From JBBPYR01 sp038199755 (GTDB lineage: Bacteria > Chloroflexota > Ktedonobacteria > Ktedonobacterales > Ktedonobacteraceae): a DNA stretch of 25,501 bases. The notes below the pieces were generated by a model. It made no database searches, was not told the origin of the DNA, and saw only the letters and a list, made by a program, of their open reading frames with translations. The translations under genes and the position numbers were made by a program. Shown here piece after piece: positions 1 to 9,271 of this stretch. Numbering within the stretch: position 1 is the first letter of the stretch; every line of letters begins with the position of its first letter. The stretch lies in contig JBBPYR010000166.1 of NCBI GenBank assembly GCA_038199755.1, forward strand, positions 1-25,501. The letters run 5' to 3'.

Positions 1-108
1 ATAACTATAAAAACAGAGGGTGGGGCCCGAATTCCCGCCCCCCGCCGTTTTCTGGGGGTGCTTTAAATGCGCCCCATTCCATTACAAGACAAAACGGATC
101 CTGTCTGC
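1..108. other. Intergenic, possible VOC gene terminator
   Basis: No gene is visible. Read on the minus strand, downstream of the VOC gene, the stretch is very G-rich, then has a short GGGG/CCCC dyad around an AATTC centre (about 19-47), a Cys/Thr-rich tail and a TTTTT run near 10-14. This could be a weak intrinsic terminator. The window edge prevents a firm call. Confidence 0.25.
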
Positions 109-507
109 TTAATGCCCACCACCCAAGGGAAAGCGATCCCAAGGGTTCTCATTAACCGTAATGCGATAGCCATCGGGATCAGCAAAGACAAAGGCGCGCC
201 CAAATGGACTATCATAGGGTTGCTGGAGAATAGTGACCCCTGCCGCTTCCACTTTGGCATGCAACTCATTGACATGATCGCAGTCGATCCAGAGCGTCAC
301 ACCCAACCCCGGCTGCGGGACTTCATCTAAATTCACTCTGGCCTGGCTGAGCGCAAAAGGGATCGAGTTGGTATCAAAGAGCACAAAATCGGGTGCGTTG
401 AAGCGCGGGTCGATTGTGAAGCCCAACAACTCCGTGTAGAACGTGCGCGAAGCGGCGAGGTTGCGCACCTGCAAACTGATAAAATCGGGTCCGAGAAGCT
501 TTGTCAT
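109..507 (-). CDS. VOC (glyoxalase/bleomycin-resistance fold) family protein
   Basis: A 132-residue single-unit VOC protein, the usual length for half-size glyoxalase-fold dioxygenase, isomerase or antibiotic-binding proteins that work as dimers. The N-terminal strand (ISLQVRNLAASRTFYTELLGF) and the C-terminal strand with FADPDGYRITVNE are the family's two beta-alpha-beta-beta-beta signatures; the glutamate of VNE sits where a metal ligand is expected. The substrate cannot be predicted from sequence. I chose the ATG at 507 rather than the longer frame to 555 because AAGGAAGG lies just upstream and the alignment to the fold begins at that methionine. It lies downstream of the rph-like gene on the same strand with a 238-bp gap holding a dyad, so it probably has its own promoter. 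Confidence 0.85.
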   Translation of the reverse strand: MTKLLGPDFISLQVRNLAASRTFYTELLGFTIDPRFNAPDFVLFDTNSIPFALSQARVNLDEVPQPGLGVTLWIDCDHVNELHAKVEAAGVTILQQPYDSPFGRAFVFADPDGYRITVNENPWDRFPLGGGH

Positions 508-546
508 ATGTGTTCCTTCCTTATCTACTGATTCTTTCATGTCAAT

Positions 547-596
547 AGTGTACACGTTGCGAGTGACAACAGTATGTCAGTAGCAACATGTACACT
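547..596. promoter_or_regulatory. Imperfect dyad upstream of the VOC gene
   Basis: AGTGTACACGTTGC (547-560) faces GCAACATGTACACT (583-596): 14-bp arms with one mismatch and a 22-bp spacer. On the minus strand a TTGTCA hexamer, a 16-base spacer and TATTGA overlap the proximal arm, so a regulator bound here would sit on the VOC promoter. The cognate regulator is not in the window. Confidence 0.4.
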
Positions 597-624
597 GTCG
601 AAATGAGGAGGATACACAGAATGG

Positions 625-804
625 ATGCTTGACTCTGCCGATATTACCGTCATCACGACCAGCACTCGGCCAACGGAGGACGTTGCCAGCGTCGTCAGAA
701 AGGACTATGGGATTAGGTCTAGCAGGAAGAGAACAACTTTCCACTTTATAGGATTTCTACATAGCCTTCCGTTCCATTCACCCGGATTCTCTGTCCGTCA
801 TTGA
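625..804 (+). pseudogene. Possible gene fragment, unidentified
   Basis: A 59-codon plus-strand frame begins at the second of two overlapping ATGs (621 and 625), behind a strong GAGGAGG at 605-611. The first ATG, at the better spacing, reads only MDA before a stop, so the better-placed start is out of frame with the longer reading. Residues 2-30 (LDSADITVITTSTRPTEDVA and on) look protein-like, but the frame then runs into the 3' end of the rph-like gene on the other strand. It may be the broken 5' end of a gene cut off when the rph-like gene arrived. No family recognised. Confidence 0.25.
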
Positions 805-3361
805 TCAGCTTCGTGGCATTTTCTACGTTTACTACTGCAGGTAAACCATATTCACGTGCGATAACTGCTCCATGGGTCATCAGTCCACCAACTTCGGTGA
901 CTAGGCCTTTTATGGAGACAAACAATGGTGTCCAGCTCGGGTCAGTAAAGGAGGTGACTACTATATCTCCCTCTTCTATGGCAGCATCTTCCATGTTGAA
1001 GATGACACGTGCTCGTCCCTCTATAACTCCGGAAGAAACAGCTAGACCTACAAGAGCTTCGGCAGGGAGATTTTCTCGTTTGTACTCACCTGCAATGATT
1101 TCACCATCAGACGTGATAACACGTGGGGGAGTGAGTTTTTCATAGAATTTGTACTCGTCTTTTCGTTTGCTGATGATCTGGTCATCCAGTTTCTTTGTGC
1201 GTACGACTTCGCGAAGTTCCTCAAAAGTGAGATAGTAGATATCTTCTTTTTCATGAATAACGTTGGCTTGTACAAGTTGTTCGGCTTCTTTCAGTAACGC
1301 CTGCTTATAAACGAAGTAGCGATGAATCATGCCGTATTTTGGATATTCACGATAACCGATGAAATTCCGGATCAGGCTGATCATTCGTTTTGTCTCTTTG
1401 GCTTTTCGTTTACCATCCGGTAGTTGCTTCAAGCGATCTAATAACTCTTGTTCTTTTTGCAAAGCTTCCTGTCGCCCTTGCTCAAATTTCCGAATGCTCG
1501 CATTAGCCTCAAAGTTTTTGATGTTACTGAGAATCATGGGGACAAGTGTCGTTGGTTTTTCGCTCCAACGAGTTTTCGTAATATCGATTTCTCCGACACA
1601 GCGCATTCCGTATTTGTTGAGATAAGCAGAGATAGCGTCTTGAGTTTCCTGTCCACCATTGAACGTAACCAGTTCATCCAAAAAGGTATCATCTTTTACC
1701 TGTTGTAAATACTCAATTACTTCTGGATAAGGGCGAATCACATCTGCGACATCCAATAGTGCCAGACCCATCTCCGAAGTGATATTGTTTGGTACAGATT
1801 GAGAAAGCGTATCTGCTACGTTTTTTTCACCTAACCACTCCTTCATTTTTTCATTGATCCATGATGAAGCATCCATGGCAGCCATAAACACACCAAAACT
1901 TTGTGGGTCAAATAAGATCTTCTTTAATTGCTGGATATCTTCTAGAAGAAAATCAAATACATCCGCTCCTGATTTCGTTTGGATGTTTTGTTTTAACTCT
2001 TCTATCGATGTTTGACTCCTCTTCATCAAAGCAGAAACGATTGTCGGATCGTTTTCGATTTGTGTATGAAATCCCGAAGCCGATATACCATTATTGCTTT
2101 TACTGGGACTCTGTTCTTTCTCATCGTTTGGTACCGATTTTATAAAATCTCCTCGCTCTATTATGGTCATAAGTGCGTCTTTCATGAGCGGATCGTGTTG
2201 TCCCATGGCAACTAATACCATTTCTCTGCTGACAGGTGAAGCCAGTTGTTGTGTGACATCAACAAACAACCTTCCACCAGCTTTAAACATGGGCCTAGCT
2301 GCTGTTAACTGGAATAAAGACAAGCCCAATGGTTTCATGGGGTCGGTCATCATTTGTTGATGACCGACAGATACATACACGTGATTTTCCTGGTCATTGG
2401 CATCGGGAATGGGGTATAAAGTAGTGATGGGTCGGCTCTGGACAATAGAAAATGCATCATCAACCAAACACCATTCGATATCCTGGGGGCAGCTGAAATG
2501 TTCTTCGATCTTTCTGCCCATGTGCTCAAGCTGCAAAATCTGCTCATCCGTCAGCGCTTGCCTCTTCTGCCTCTCAGGCTCAATCTCCTGTTCTTTCGTA
2601 CCGCCATCCTTTAAGGCATAAATAGCCAGTTTCTTGGTGGATATCTTCTTATCGATAATCTGGCCGTTACGCACTTTATAGATATCAGCATTCACCAGTC
2701 CGGAGACCAAGGCCTCACCAAGTCCGAAGCTGCCATCAATGGATAACACCTTCCTATTAGAAGTGACGGGATCAGCTGTAAACATGATCCCTGCCGCCTG
2801 CGGGAAGACCATCTTCTGAACAACCACAGACAGATGGACTTTACGGTGGTCGAAGCCGTTTTGAAGGCGGTAAGTTACTGCCCTCTCGGTAAAGAGCGAC
2901 GCCCAGCACTTGCTGATGTGTTTCAGTATGGCTTCCTTGCCGATAATGTTCAAATACGTATCGTACTGGCCTGCAAAGGAAGCCGTCGGTAAATCCTCCG
3001 CAGTTGCGCTGGATCGTACTGCATAGGCATGTTTTTCATCAAGCCTGGAGAGGAGGCGTGCGATCTCTTCATGAATGTCTTGAGGGATGGCTATCCCTTC
3101 GATGACCCTGCGAATCTCACCGCTAAGTTCACCGATTTTATCCCGGTCTTCCACCTTTAGAAGCGATAACTGATCAAGTAATTCGTTCAGCGACGACGTT
3201 TCCCTAATGATTCTTTTAAAAGCTTCGGTAGTAATACAGAAGCCCTCCGGTACGCGTATTCCTTCAATCTTGGATAGTTCTCCCAGGTTCGTGCCTTTAC
3301 CCCCAACAACCATGAGTTTTGTTTTGTCAATATCCTGAAAACCAAGCACATATGAACTCAT
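746..3361 (-). CDS. rph: Rifamycin phosphotransferase-like, PEP-synthase-type enzyme
   Basis: An 871-residue protein with the architecture of rifamycin-inactivating phosphotransferases (about 865 residues). The N-terminal ATP-grasp domain (about 1-315) has VGGKGTNLGELS and AYAVRSSATAEDLP; a large central domain (about 325-755) carries the antibiotic site in characterised members; a PEP-utilising swivelling His domain (about 770-871) has GGLMTHGAVIAREYG, with His830 as the expected phosphocarrier. Known Rph enzymes use ATP to phosphorylate the rifamycin ansa chain, releasing AMP and phosphate. From memory the sequence is very close to Bacillus cereus-group Rph and its annotated 'PEP synthase' relatives; resistance is inferred. 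The ATG at 3361 has a perfect AAAGGAGG seven bases upstream; the frame is open further upstream but without a ribosome site. The gene is visibly more AT-rich than the MFS, kinase and hydrolase genes, suggesting transfer from a low-GC Firmicute. Confidence 0.85.
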   Translation of the reverse strand: MSSYVLGFQDIDKTKLMVVGGKGTNLGELSKIEGIRVPEGFCITTEAFKRIIRETSSLNELLDQLSLLKVEDRDKIGELSGEIRRVIEGIAIPQDIHEEIARLLSRLDEKHAYAVRSSATAEDLPTASFAGQYDTYLNIIGKEAILKHISKCWASLFTERAVTYRLQNGFDHRKVHLSVVVQKMVFPQAAGIMFTADPVTSNRKVLSIDGSFGLGEALVSGLVNADIYKVRNGQIIDKKISTKKLAIYALKDGGTKEQEIEPERQKRQALTDEQILQLEHMGRKIEEHFSCPQDIEWCLVDDAFSIVQSRPITTLYPIPDANDQENHVYVSVGHQQMMTDPMKPLGLSLFQLTAARPMFKAGGRLFVDVTQQLASPVSREMVLVAMGQHDPLMKDALMTIIERGDFIKSVPNDEKEQSPSKSNNGISASGFHTQIENDPTIVSALMKRSQTSIEELKQNIQTKSGADVFDFLLEDIQQLKKILFDPQSFGVFMAAMDASSWINEKMKEWLGEKNVADTLSQSVPNNITSEMGLALLDVADVIRPYPEVIEYLQQVKDDTFLDELVTFNGGQETQDAISAYLNKYGMRCVGEIDITKTRWSEKPTTLVPMILSNIKNFEANASIRKFEQGRQEALQKEQELLDRLKQLPDGKRKAKETKRMISLIRNFIGYREYPKYGMIHRYFVYKQALLKEAEQLVQANVIHEKEDIYYLTFEELREVVRTKKLDDQIISKRKDEYKFYEKLTPPRVITSDGEIIAGEYKRENLPAEALVGLAVSSGVIEGRARVIFNMEDAAIEEGDIVVTSFTDPSWTPLFVSIKGLVTEVGGLMTHGAVIAREYGLPAVVNVENATKLINDGQRIRVNGTEGYVEIL

Positions 3362-3561
3362 ATTTTTACCTCCTTTGGCAATTCCATTTTTGATAATTTT
3401 GATGACATCCAGAGTAGCGTCACTTCCACCTGAGTATAGGGGAAAAGAAGCCAAAAAAAATCGTCCAAAAGAGCAGTGTGCTAGTAGACAGGAGGTGATA
3501 CAATAAAAGTAGGAAAGAACGGGCTCGTTTTTGAGCTCAGAGAACACCCAAGGGACATATA

Positions 3562-5280
3562 TTAGAGATTGCCAGAAGGATGGGGTACAATCAATGCCGC
3601 CATCACATTCACCATCAGCTTTTGGATTTCAGGTACGGCCTTGGAGTTGCTAGCAACACCATTACAGGCATTTGCCAACTGCTGCTGGTAATTCAACTCT
3701 GTCATGCCGCCAACAGCACGATAGTTGTCTAGAGCATTTCCCCAGTAGATCGAGCCCGAAGCAAAGACGAGCGCACCCGAAGAAGCAATGTAGTAGGCTG
3801 AATTGCTATATTCAGGTGTTTCATCTGTCGTGTTATCGTGAGGTACCACCTTTGAGCTACTCAGAACTTGGATATTCTTGGGCGTTGTATCTCTATAGCG
3901 TACTGGATCGGTAGGTAGATTCCAGACGCGATCCCATTCGTAGCCCACGAGCGCACAGCCATAAGACTTACCCGGCACCAAACCCGTATTGTTTAGCAAA
4001 GGGGAAGTTACCTTGGCACTTACTGTCCAGGGAAAACCAGCCTGAGCGTGCGTCAAATTGGAAAACATGACACCGGTCAACGCATTTTCGGGATTGTTCA
4101 CTACCGGATCACGCCATTGGGATGTGACAAGCGCGTTCTCTACACCGTATTCTGGATCACGTGTGTAATCATTTGGATTGGCCGTATCATCGTTGCTGGC
4201 GAGCACTTTGTAGCACGTGATGACGCGGTCGTTGCTACCAGGAGCAAAACGCATCTGCCAGTAAGCGGTATTGGCCCCCAAAAAGGCTAGCCCTACTCCA
4301 GCAAAACGTGCATTCTCTACTCCCCGGCGCATCGCAGCGGTCCAATATTCATCATGACCGATGGAGATAAATGCCTTATATGTCAGGAGTTGATCAGGCT
4401 TCTGATCTAGGTCGGTGCTACTGATATAAGAAACATCATAGCCTTGTCGCTCGAGCCAGCGAATAGTAGGCAATTCGAAAATCAATACAAATCCAGAGCC
4501 AGCTCCAGTGGCATACGGCCTATTGAAAGAAACCTGTTGAACGCCAGCTCCTTTGCTGGCAACAATACCCTGATACTGCGGGACATTTGCTCCATCTTCT
4601 TCATAAAGACTAGCTCCTCCCCACGGATTGTATGCCTCCGCTGTAGTATCTGGAGTGACAACCACGTAGGTAGAACTGTGATTGCTAAGTAGGTCGAAGG
4701 GCGCGTACGTTTGCCATCCGTCAGAATCGGTGAACTTAGCAAGATAGATACCAGATACCCAGCCGATGGGAATGGTCAGCGTATACGACGGGTTCCAGTG
4801 AACTTCAAACAGCCCCGTTTTTGGGTCTGGTGCGGGACATTTCGTAGCAGGACATAGTAGTTTTTGTGTCATCACGCCATAAAAACCCTGGTTCTCACCG
4901 ACGTTGTTAGGTATGGATTTCATCAAACGAGCACCAGCACCACCATACCAGCCCATACGATAAATATCGACCGTGTAATTTCCTTGATTTTGTGTGCTCA
5001 CATAAAAGGTGATCGAATTTCCTGGTGCAACGGAAGTCGCTCCGGCATACGCCTCGATCTGATAAGTAGATTCTTGAGCAGGAGGAATTTGCCAGTCAGA
5101 TGTACCTGTCTGAGCATTTTCAGCACTGATAGAGTTTGCAGGTTGTTGCGTCTGAGGGGAAGAAGACTTGCTCACCTGGGCGGAATCGGCAAACAATAAC
5201 GGACCAACCAAGAATCCTATTAGAAGGAAGCTAGCAACGATAAATATCATAAAAATAGTGATGACGCGTTTCCTTGTCAT
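3562..5280 (-). CDS. Membrane-anchored N,N-dimethylformamidase beta-subunit-like protein
   Basis: A 572-residue protein with one N-terminal hydrophobic segment (about residues 5-30, preceded by RKR), so exported and either anchored or cleaved. A low-complexity Ser/Gln linker follows to about residue 65. The rest resembles the C-terminal domain of the N,N-dimethylformamidase large subunit: a beta-rich start with DIYRMGWYGGAG, then ANNPWGG-like AYNPWGGASLYE, ISIGHDEYW and a C-terminal FASGSIYWGNALD. Many bacteria carry this domain in secreted proteins whose substrate is unknown, so amide hydrolysis is not established. The ATG at 5280 follows GGGAGGT. The next gene downstream on the same strand (rph-like) starts 200 bp away and has its own strong ribosome site. 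It is transcribed divergently from the exporter at 5488. Confidence 0.8.
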   Translation of the reverse strand: MTRKRVITIFMIFIVASFLLIGFLVGPLLFADSAQVSKSSSPQTQQPANSISAENAQTGTSDWQIPPAQESTYQIEAYAGATSVAPGNSITFYVSTQNQGNYTVDIYRMGWYGGAGARLMKSIPNNVGENQGFYGVMTQKLLCPATKCPAPDPKTGLFEVHWNPSYTLTIPIGWVSGIYLAKFTDSDGWQTYAPFDLLSNHSSTYVVVTPDTTAEAYNPWGGASLYEEDGANVPQYQGIVASKGAGVQQVSFNRPYATGAGSGFVLIFELPTIRWLERQGYDVSYISSTDLDQKPDQLLTYKAFISIGHDEYWTAAMRRGVENARFAGVGLAFLGANTAYWQMRFAPGSNDRVITCYKVLASNDDTANPNDYTRDPEYGVENALVTSQWRDPVVNNPENALTGVMFSNLTHAQAGFPWTVSAKVTSPLLNNTGLVPGKSYGCALVGYEWDRVWNLPTDPVRYRDTTPKNIQVLSSSKVVPHDNTTDETPEYSNSAYYIASSGALVFASGSIYWGNALDNYRAVGGMTELNYQQQLANACNGVASNSKAVPEIQKLMVNVMAALIVPHPSGNL

Positions 5281-5381
5281 AGTAAAAACCTCCCTATGGT
5301 AAGACCTCCTCCGAACGGATCCACTCCCTACAATATTTAACGCGTCCAAAAATATTAATTGGTTGCAAAGCACTCTGCATA

Positions 5382-5404
5382 TTCTATAGCCAAGAGCTAT
5401 AGAA
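5382..5404. promoter_or_regulatory. Perfect 9-bp dyad in divergent promoter region
   Basis: TTCTATAGC and GCTATAGAA flank a five-base centre (CAAGA) in the 207-bp divergent spacer between the DMF-amidase-like gene and the exporter. Size and position fit an operator for a dimeric repressor (TetR or MarR type) controlling one or both genes. No such repressor is encoded next door, so this is inference from symmetry and location. Confidence 0.4.
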
Positions 5405-5487
5405 GCGCAAACACATATACCCCTTTGAGATGAAAAAACGAATAAATAACGCCCTTCGCCTGTTGTAATTAGTAAAAAGAGGATTTC

Positions 5488-6978
5488 ATGACTTCTCCAT
5501 TAGAACACGCACGTCGTAAGGGATTAGCCCTTATGCTCTTATGTATTTCCCAATTTATGGTTGTCTTAGACTTTTCAATTGTGAATGTCGCGCTACCATC
5601 AATGCAGCGCGACCTCGGCTTTTCCACACAAAATCTGCAATGGGTGGTCAGCGCATACTCGCTTACTCTGGGTGGTTTTCTCTTATTGGGTGGACGCCTG
5701 GCTGACCTCTATGGGCGTCGCCTGCTCTTTCTGGTAGGGCTTTCCCTGTTCTCAATCGCCTCATTATGGGGTGGCCTTGCACCTACGGGAACCTGGCTGA
5801 TCCTCGCGCGTGCAGTGCAGGGGCTTGGTGCCGCGCTAGTGGCTCCGGCATCACTCTCACTGATCACCACGACCTTTGCCGAGGGAGCTGAGCGCAACAA
5901 GGCATTTGGCCTGGTGGGAGCGTTAGCCTCAGCTGGCTTTGCCGCGGGAGCGATTGCAGGCGGGCTACTCACCGCTGGCCCCGGTTGGCGTTGGGTGATG
6001 TTTGTGAATGTGCCGATTGGCCTTGCTGCCGTGATCGCCACACCGTTCCTCCTGCGTGAGAGCCGAGCCATGATTGACGACAGGCGCGTTGATGTTTTGG
6101 GAGCAGTCACGGTGACAGGGGGGCTTATCGCGCTCGTCTACGCCCTTTCTCATGGCAATGATCTGGGCTGGCTCACGTGGCAAACGCTCGGTCTCCTCGC
6201 ATTCGCGGTCATAGTATTGGTGGCATTCGTGCTGATAGAGAGACGGTCAGCATCCCCGCTGGTCCGGCTCAGCATTTTTCGCCAACGCAACATCACCGGA
6301 GCAAATCTGGTCAGTTTGCTGGCACCCGGCGCATTCGGTGCCTTAGTTTTCATTCTCACGCTCTACATGCAAAGGGTACTTGGCTACTCGGCACTGGAAA
6401 CCGGACTCGCCTTCCTGCCAATGGCTGCGGCGATCCTCCTGATGTCCAACATCGTCTCGCGACTGGTTGAGAGCATAGGAGTCAAGCCGTTCCTGGTAGG
6501 AGGCATTATTGGGGTGATAGTCGGACTGCTGCTACTGACACGGATTACCGTAGGTGGAAGTTATCAGGGCATCCTCCTGCCCGGCATTCTGGTCGTTTCC
6601 ATAGGGATGGGTCCGGTCTTTGCCACAATGGTGATTGCGGCAACTGCAGGCGTGAGTGACAACGAGCAGGGATTAGCTTCGGGCCTCTTCAACACGACGC
6701 AGCAAGTGGGGTCAGGACTCATTCTAGCCATCGCCGTTGCTGTTTCGTCGGCCCGCACCACAGCCCTTGTGCAGCATGTAGGGCAAGTGGATAAAGTGGC
6801 CATTACCGCAGGTCTGCAATACGCCCTCTTCACCTGTATTGGTGTGGCGTTACTTGCTGGTTGTGCTGCTCTGTTCGTGCTCCGTGGCAAGCCGCGTGTC
6901 ACCCCTTCCACTGAGAAGACTGATACGTTGGTTCAGCTCAGCAATATCGATTGGAAAGAAAAGGAAAAAACCTTTTAG
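5488..6978 (+). CDS. MFS multidrug exporter, DHA2 (14-TM) type
   Basis: A 496-residue integral membrane protein of the EmrB/QacA family, which exports drugs or toxic metabolites with the proton gradient. TM1 carries SQFMVVLDFSIVNVALP, the typical D1 motif; motif A is GGRLADLYGRR; motif C is around AGAIAGGLL before GWRWVMFVNVPIG. Alternating hydrophobic segments continue to about residue 470, consistent with 14 helices, and a short charged tail ends in KEKEKTF. The ATG at 5488 follows AAAGAGGA. It converges with the response regulator, leaving a single base between the two stop codons and no room for a separate terminator. The substrate cannot be told from sequence. Confidence 0.92.
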   Translation: MTSPLEHARRKGLALMLLCISQFMVVLDFSIVNVALPSMQRDLGFSTQNLQWVVSAYSLTLGGFLLLGGRLADLYGRRLLFLVGLSLFSIASLWGGLAPTGTWLILARAVQGLGAALVAPASLSLITTTFAEGAERNKAFGLVGALASAGFAAGAIAGGLLTAGPGWRWVMFVNVPIGLAAVIATPFLLRESRAMIDDRRVDVLGAVTVTGGLIALVYALSHGNDLGWLTWQTLGLLAFAVIVLVAFVLIERRSASPLVRLSIFRQRNITGANLVSLLAPGAFGALVFILTLYMQRVLGYSALETGLAFLPMAAAILLMSNIVSRLVESIGVKPFLVGGIIGVIVGLLLLTRITVGGSYQGILLPGILVVSIGMGPVFATMVIAATAGVSDNEQGLASGLFNTTQQVGSGLILAIAVAVSSARTTALVQHVGQVDKVAITAGLQYALFTCIGVALLAGCAALFVLRGKPRVTPSTEKTDTLVQLSNIDWKEKEKTF

Positions 6979-6979
6979 C

Positions 6980-7633
6980 TCACAGCTTTTCCATCAACCC
7001 TTGTTGCCACGCGAACACGGCAGCTTGCGTACGATCAGCCATGTGCAGTTTACTAAGAATATTGCTGACATGATGCTTGACGGTTTTCTCGCTCAAGACC
7101 AGTTTCTCCGCAATGTGCGCGTTTGAGCCGCCTTCTGCGACGAGGCGCAGAACCTCTAGTTCACGTTCCGTCAGGTCTAGAAAGGGAGCGGGCACAGTTC
7201 GCTTGGCCGCGCATACCTCTTGAATGACGCGGGCGGCGATTTGCGGATGCAACACAGACTCGCCTTGGGCCGCTTTGCGGATGATATCGGCCAGTTCGCC
7301 AGGGCGAATGTCTTTGAGCGTATAGGAGATAGCACCAGCACGTAAAGCTGGAAAGATGTGTTCATCCTCATAATAGGAGGTCAGCACCACGATCTGCGTG
7401 CGTGGACTGATGCGCTTGACCTGACGTGTAGCCTCAACGCCATTCATCCCCGGCATCAGCAGGTCCATCAAGACGACATCAGGGACGCACTCCTGCGTGA
7501 TGCGTATCGCCTCAGCACCAGATGCCGCCTCGCCAACAATGCGCAGGTCGGGCTGTGCCTGCAAAAATGCGCGTATGCCCTGACGCACAACGCTATGGTC
7601 ATCTACAATCAGTACACTAATACGTATGGTCAT
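6980..7633 (-). CDS. NarL/LuxR-type response regulator
   Basis: A 217-residue two-domain regulator. The receiver domain (about 1-125) has the acidic pair Asp11-Asp12, phosphoacceptor Asp57 in VVLMDLLMPG and Lys107 in SYTLKD. A LuxR-type helix-turn-helix (about 150-215) has LTERELEVLRLVAEG and SEKTVKHHVSNILSKL. Phosphorylated members dimerise and bind DNA to change transcription. The start at 7633 lies in an ATGA overlap with the kinase stop codon, so the two are translationally coupled and almost certainly partners. The target genes are unknown; the adjacent copper-type membrane protein and the exporter are nearby candidates. Confidence 0.95.
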   Translation of the reverse strand: MTIRISVLIVDDHSVVRQGIRAFLQAQPDLRIVGEAASGAEAIRITQECVPDVVLMDLLMPGMNGVEATRQVKRISPRTQIVVLTSYYEDEHIFPALRAGAISYTLKDIRPGELADIIRKAAQGESVLHPQIAARVIQEVCAAKRTVPAPFLDLTERELEVLRLVAEGGSNAHIAEKLVLSEKTVKHHVSNILSKLHMADRTQAAVFAWQQGLMEKL

Positions 7634-9204
7634 ACCTCTACGCTCCCCTTTGCTTGCATGCCTACACAATGCGGATAACGTGCAACGAGACGTGTTCCCC
7701 GACCGCTCTTGCTCTCTATTAGCAATGTTCCCTGCAACGTTTCCATACGCTCCCGCATTGAATGTAAGCCAACGCCGCTCCCGTTCCCACCGACACTGCT
7801 CTCAAAGCCCACACCATTATCCCTCACAACTAATGTCACCTGCTCTTGCTCACTGGTGAACGTTACCGCCACCTCTGTGGCATGGCTATGACGCACCACA
7901 TTCGACAAGGCCTCTTGCAGCACACGCAACAGAGCTGTTTCACGCGCTTCGGAAAGCTCACAACGACCACAATTACCGCTGGTAGAAAAGGCCACGTGTA
8001 GCGAATGTTGCCGCTCCCACCCTTGTACATACTCTTGCAAGGCCATGGGAAAGCTTTTATCTTGCAAGGCTAACGGGCGCAATTCGCGGATGAGCACTGT
8101 CAGCTCCTGTTGTAGTTGATACGCCAGCGTTTCAGCCTCAAGCAGATGTTTGCGCTGCTCCTCTTTTGTGTCGATCAGCGTGAGAGCGGCCCCAATCTGC
8201 ATCGACACGGCAAATGCCTGCTGCTTGACGCTATCATGCAGGTCGCGGGCGATGCGTGTGCGTTCCGCGAGACGTGCATTCTGCTCCGTTAGCGTGTGCT
8301 GTTGCTCAATGCTGCTCACCAGTTGCGCAGCCATAACGTTAAATTGCTGCTCCAATTGCCCCACCTCATCACGGCTTGTCACGGCGACACGCTGTCGATA
8401 ATCACCAGCAGCAAATTGTGTGGTAGCGGCAACCAAGCGGTCTACACGACGCACGAGGCCCCGTGTCGTCAGTGAACCGAAGATGCCACCAATGGGAACG
8501 GTGATGAGGAGCAAAAACAAGCCGCTCACGAGAAGCACGCGCACGATATTTTGCAAGAAGAGCTGGCTTGAGACAACCGGGGGAAGTTGCACATAGACCG
8601 CTCCCACAGGCTGATGTGCCTGATTCCAAACAGGCACAACCGCGCTTGTCATACGCCCCTGTGACGTTGCATCCGCTACACCGCCCTCTTGCCCTGCCAG
8701 AGCCATCTTGATCAGCGCAGCCTGAGTAGGCAACTCACGCGCAATAGCTTGCTGAGCAGGATACAACGACGGATACGAGCTAGCAAGAATAGTACCATCC
8801 GAGCCAATCAATAGGGCAAAGGCCACCTGCTTGCCCTCAGCCAGCGGTTCCCCAATATAGGCTGGCGTATCGGTGCGATCTGTACTGATATTGAATGGCG
8901 CGAGCGAGAAAGGCTGGTCGGGCATAAATGTGATAGGTGCATCAATTGATGAGTTTTTTGTCTGCTCGCTCACACTCGTCGCATAGAGCTGTGCCTGCCG
9001 TTTTGCCGCTGCAATGCGCCCATTATCAAGAATGGGAGAGAAGATGATAATAGCTACCACGGTGATGGCGGTAATGACTTCTAAAAGTAGCACACTCACC
9101 ACGGTCACCCAAACATAGGAAAAAGTCATCTTCGCGTGCAATCGCGACCAGCGCATACGGCCACGCTGTAGCGTGCCCTGCATCGGTGCCATTTCTTTGC
9201 TCAT
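7630..9204 (-). CDS. Sensor histidine kinase, HisKA_3 (NarX/LiaS-like) type
   Basis: A 524-residue membrane kinase. TM1 spans about residues 29-57, an extracytoplasmic sensor region about 60-218 (Cache-like in length, with LLIGSDGTILASS), TM2 about 221-246, HAMP about 247-300, then HisKA_3 with phosphoacceptor His323 in ERTRIARDLHDSVKQQ. The ATPase domain has NVVRHSHAT, RDNGVGF and GVGLHSMRERM, ending at about 512. The pair CGRC sits at about residues 412-415, between the His and ATPase regions, and might bind metal or respond to redox; this is speculative. The ATG at 9204 is preceded by GGGAGGAGAG; the longer frame to 9285 has no ribosome site. It overlaps the regulator gene by four bases. 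Confidence 0.93.
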   Translation of the reverse strand: MSKEMAPMQGTLQRGRMRWSRLHAKMTFSYVWVTVVSVLLLEVITAITVVAIIIFSPILDNGRIAAAKRQAQLYATSVSEQTKNSSIDAPITFMPDQPFSLAPFNISTDRTDTPAYIGEPLAEGKQVAFALLIGSDGTILASSYPSLYPAQQAIARELPTQAALIKMALAGQEGGVADATSQGRMTSAVVPVWNQAHQPVGAVYVQLPPVVSSQLFLQNIVRVLLVSGLFLLLITVPIGGIFGSLTTRGLVRRVDRLVAATTQFAAGDYRQRVAVTSRDEVGQLEQQFNVMAAQLVSSIEQQHTLTEQNARLAERTRIARDLHDSVKQQAFAVSMQIGAALTLIDTKEEQRKHLLEAETLAYQLQQELTVLIRELRPLALQDKSFPMALQEYVQGWERQHSLHVAFSTSGNCGRCELSEARETALLRVLQEALSNVVRHSHATEVAVTFTSEQEQVTLVVRDNGVGFESSVGGNGSGVGLHSMRERMETLQGTLLIESKSGRGTRLVARYPHCVGMQAKGSVEV

Positions 9205-9271
9205 TGGATGCTCTCCTCCCAATTTACATGCCTGCTTTGTCATCTTAATTGTATACGATATAACGAATGCT

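Noticed and set aside
7358..7859. Plus-strand frames opposite the two-component genes
   Set aside because: They are antisense shadows of the response regulator and kinase genes.
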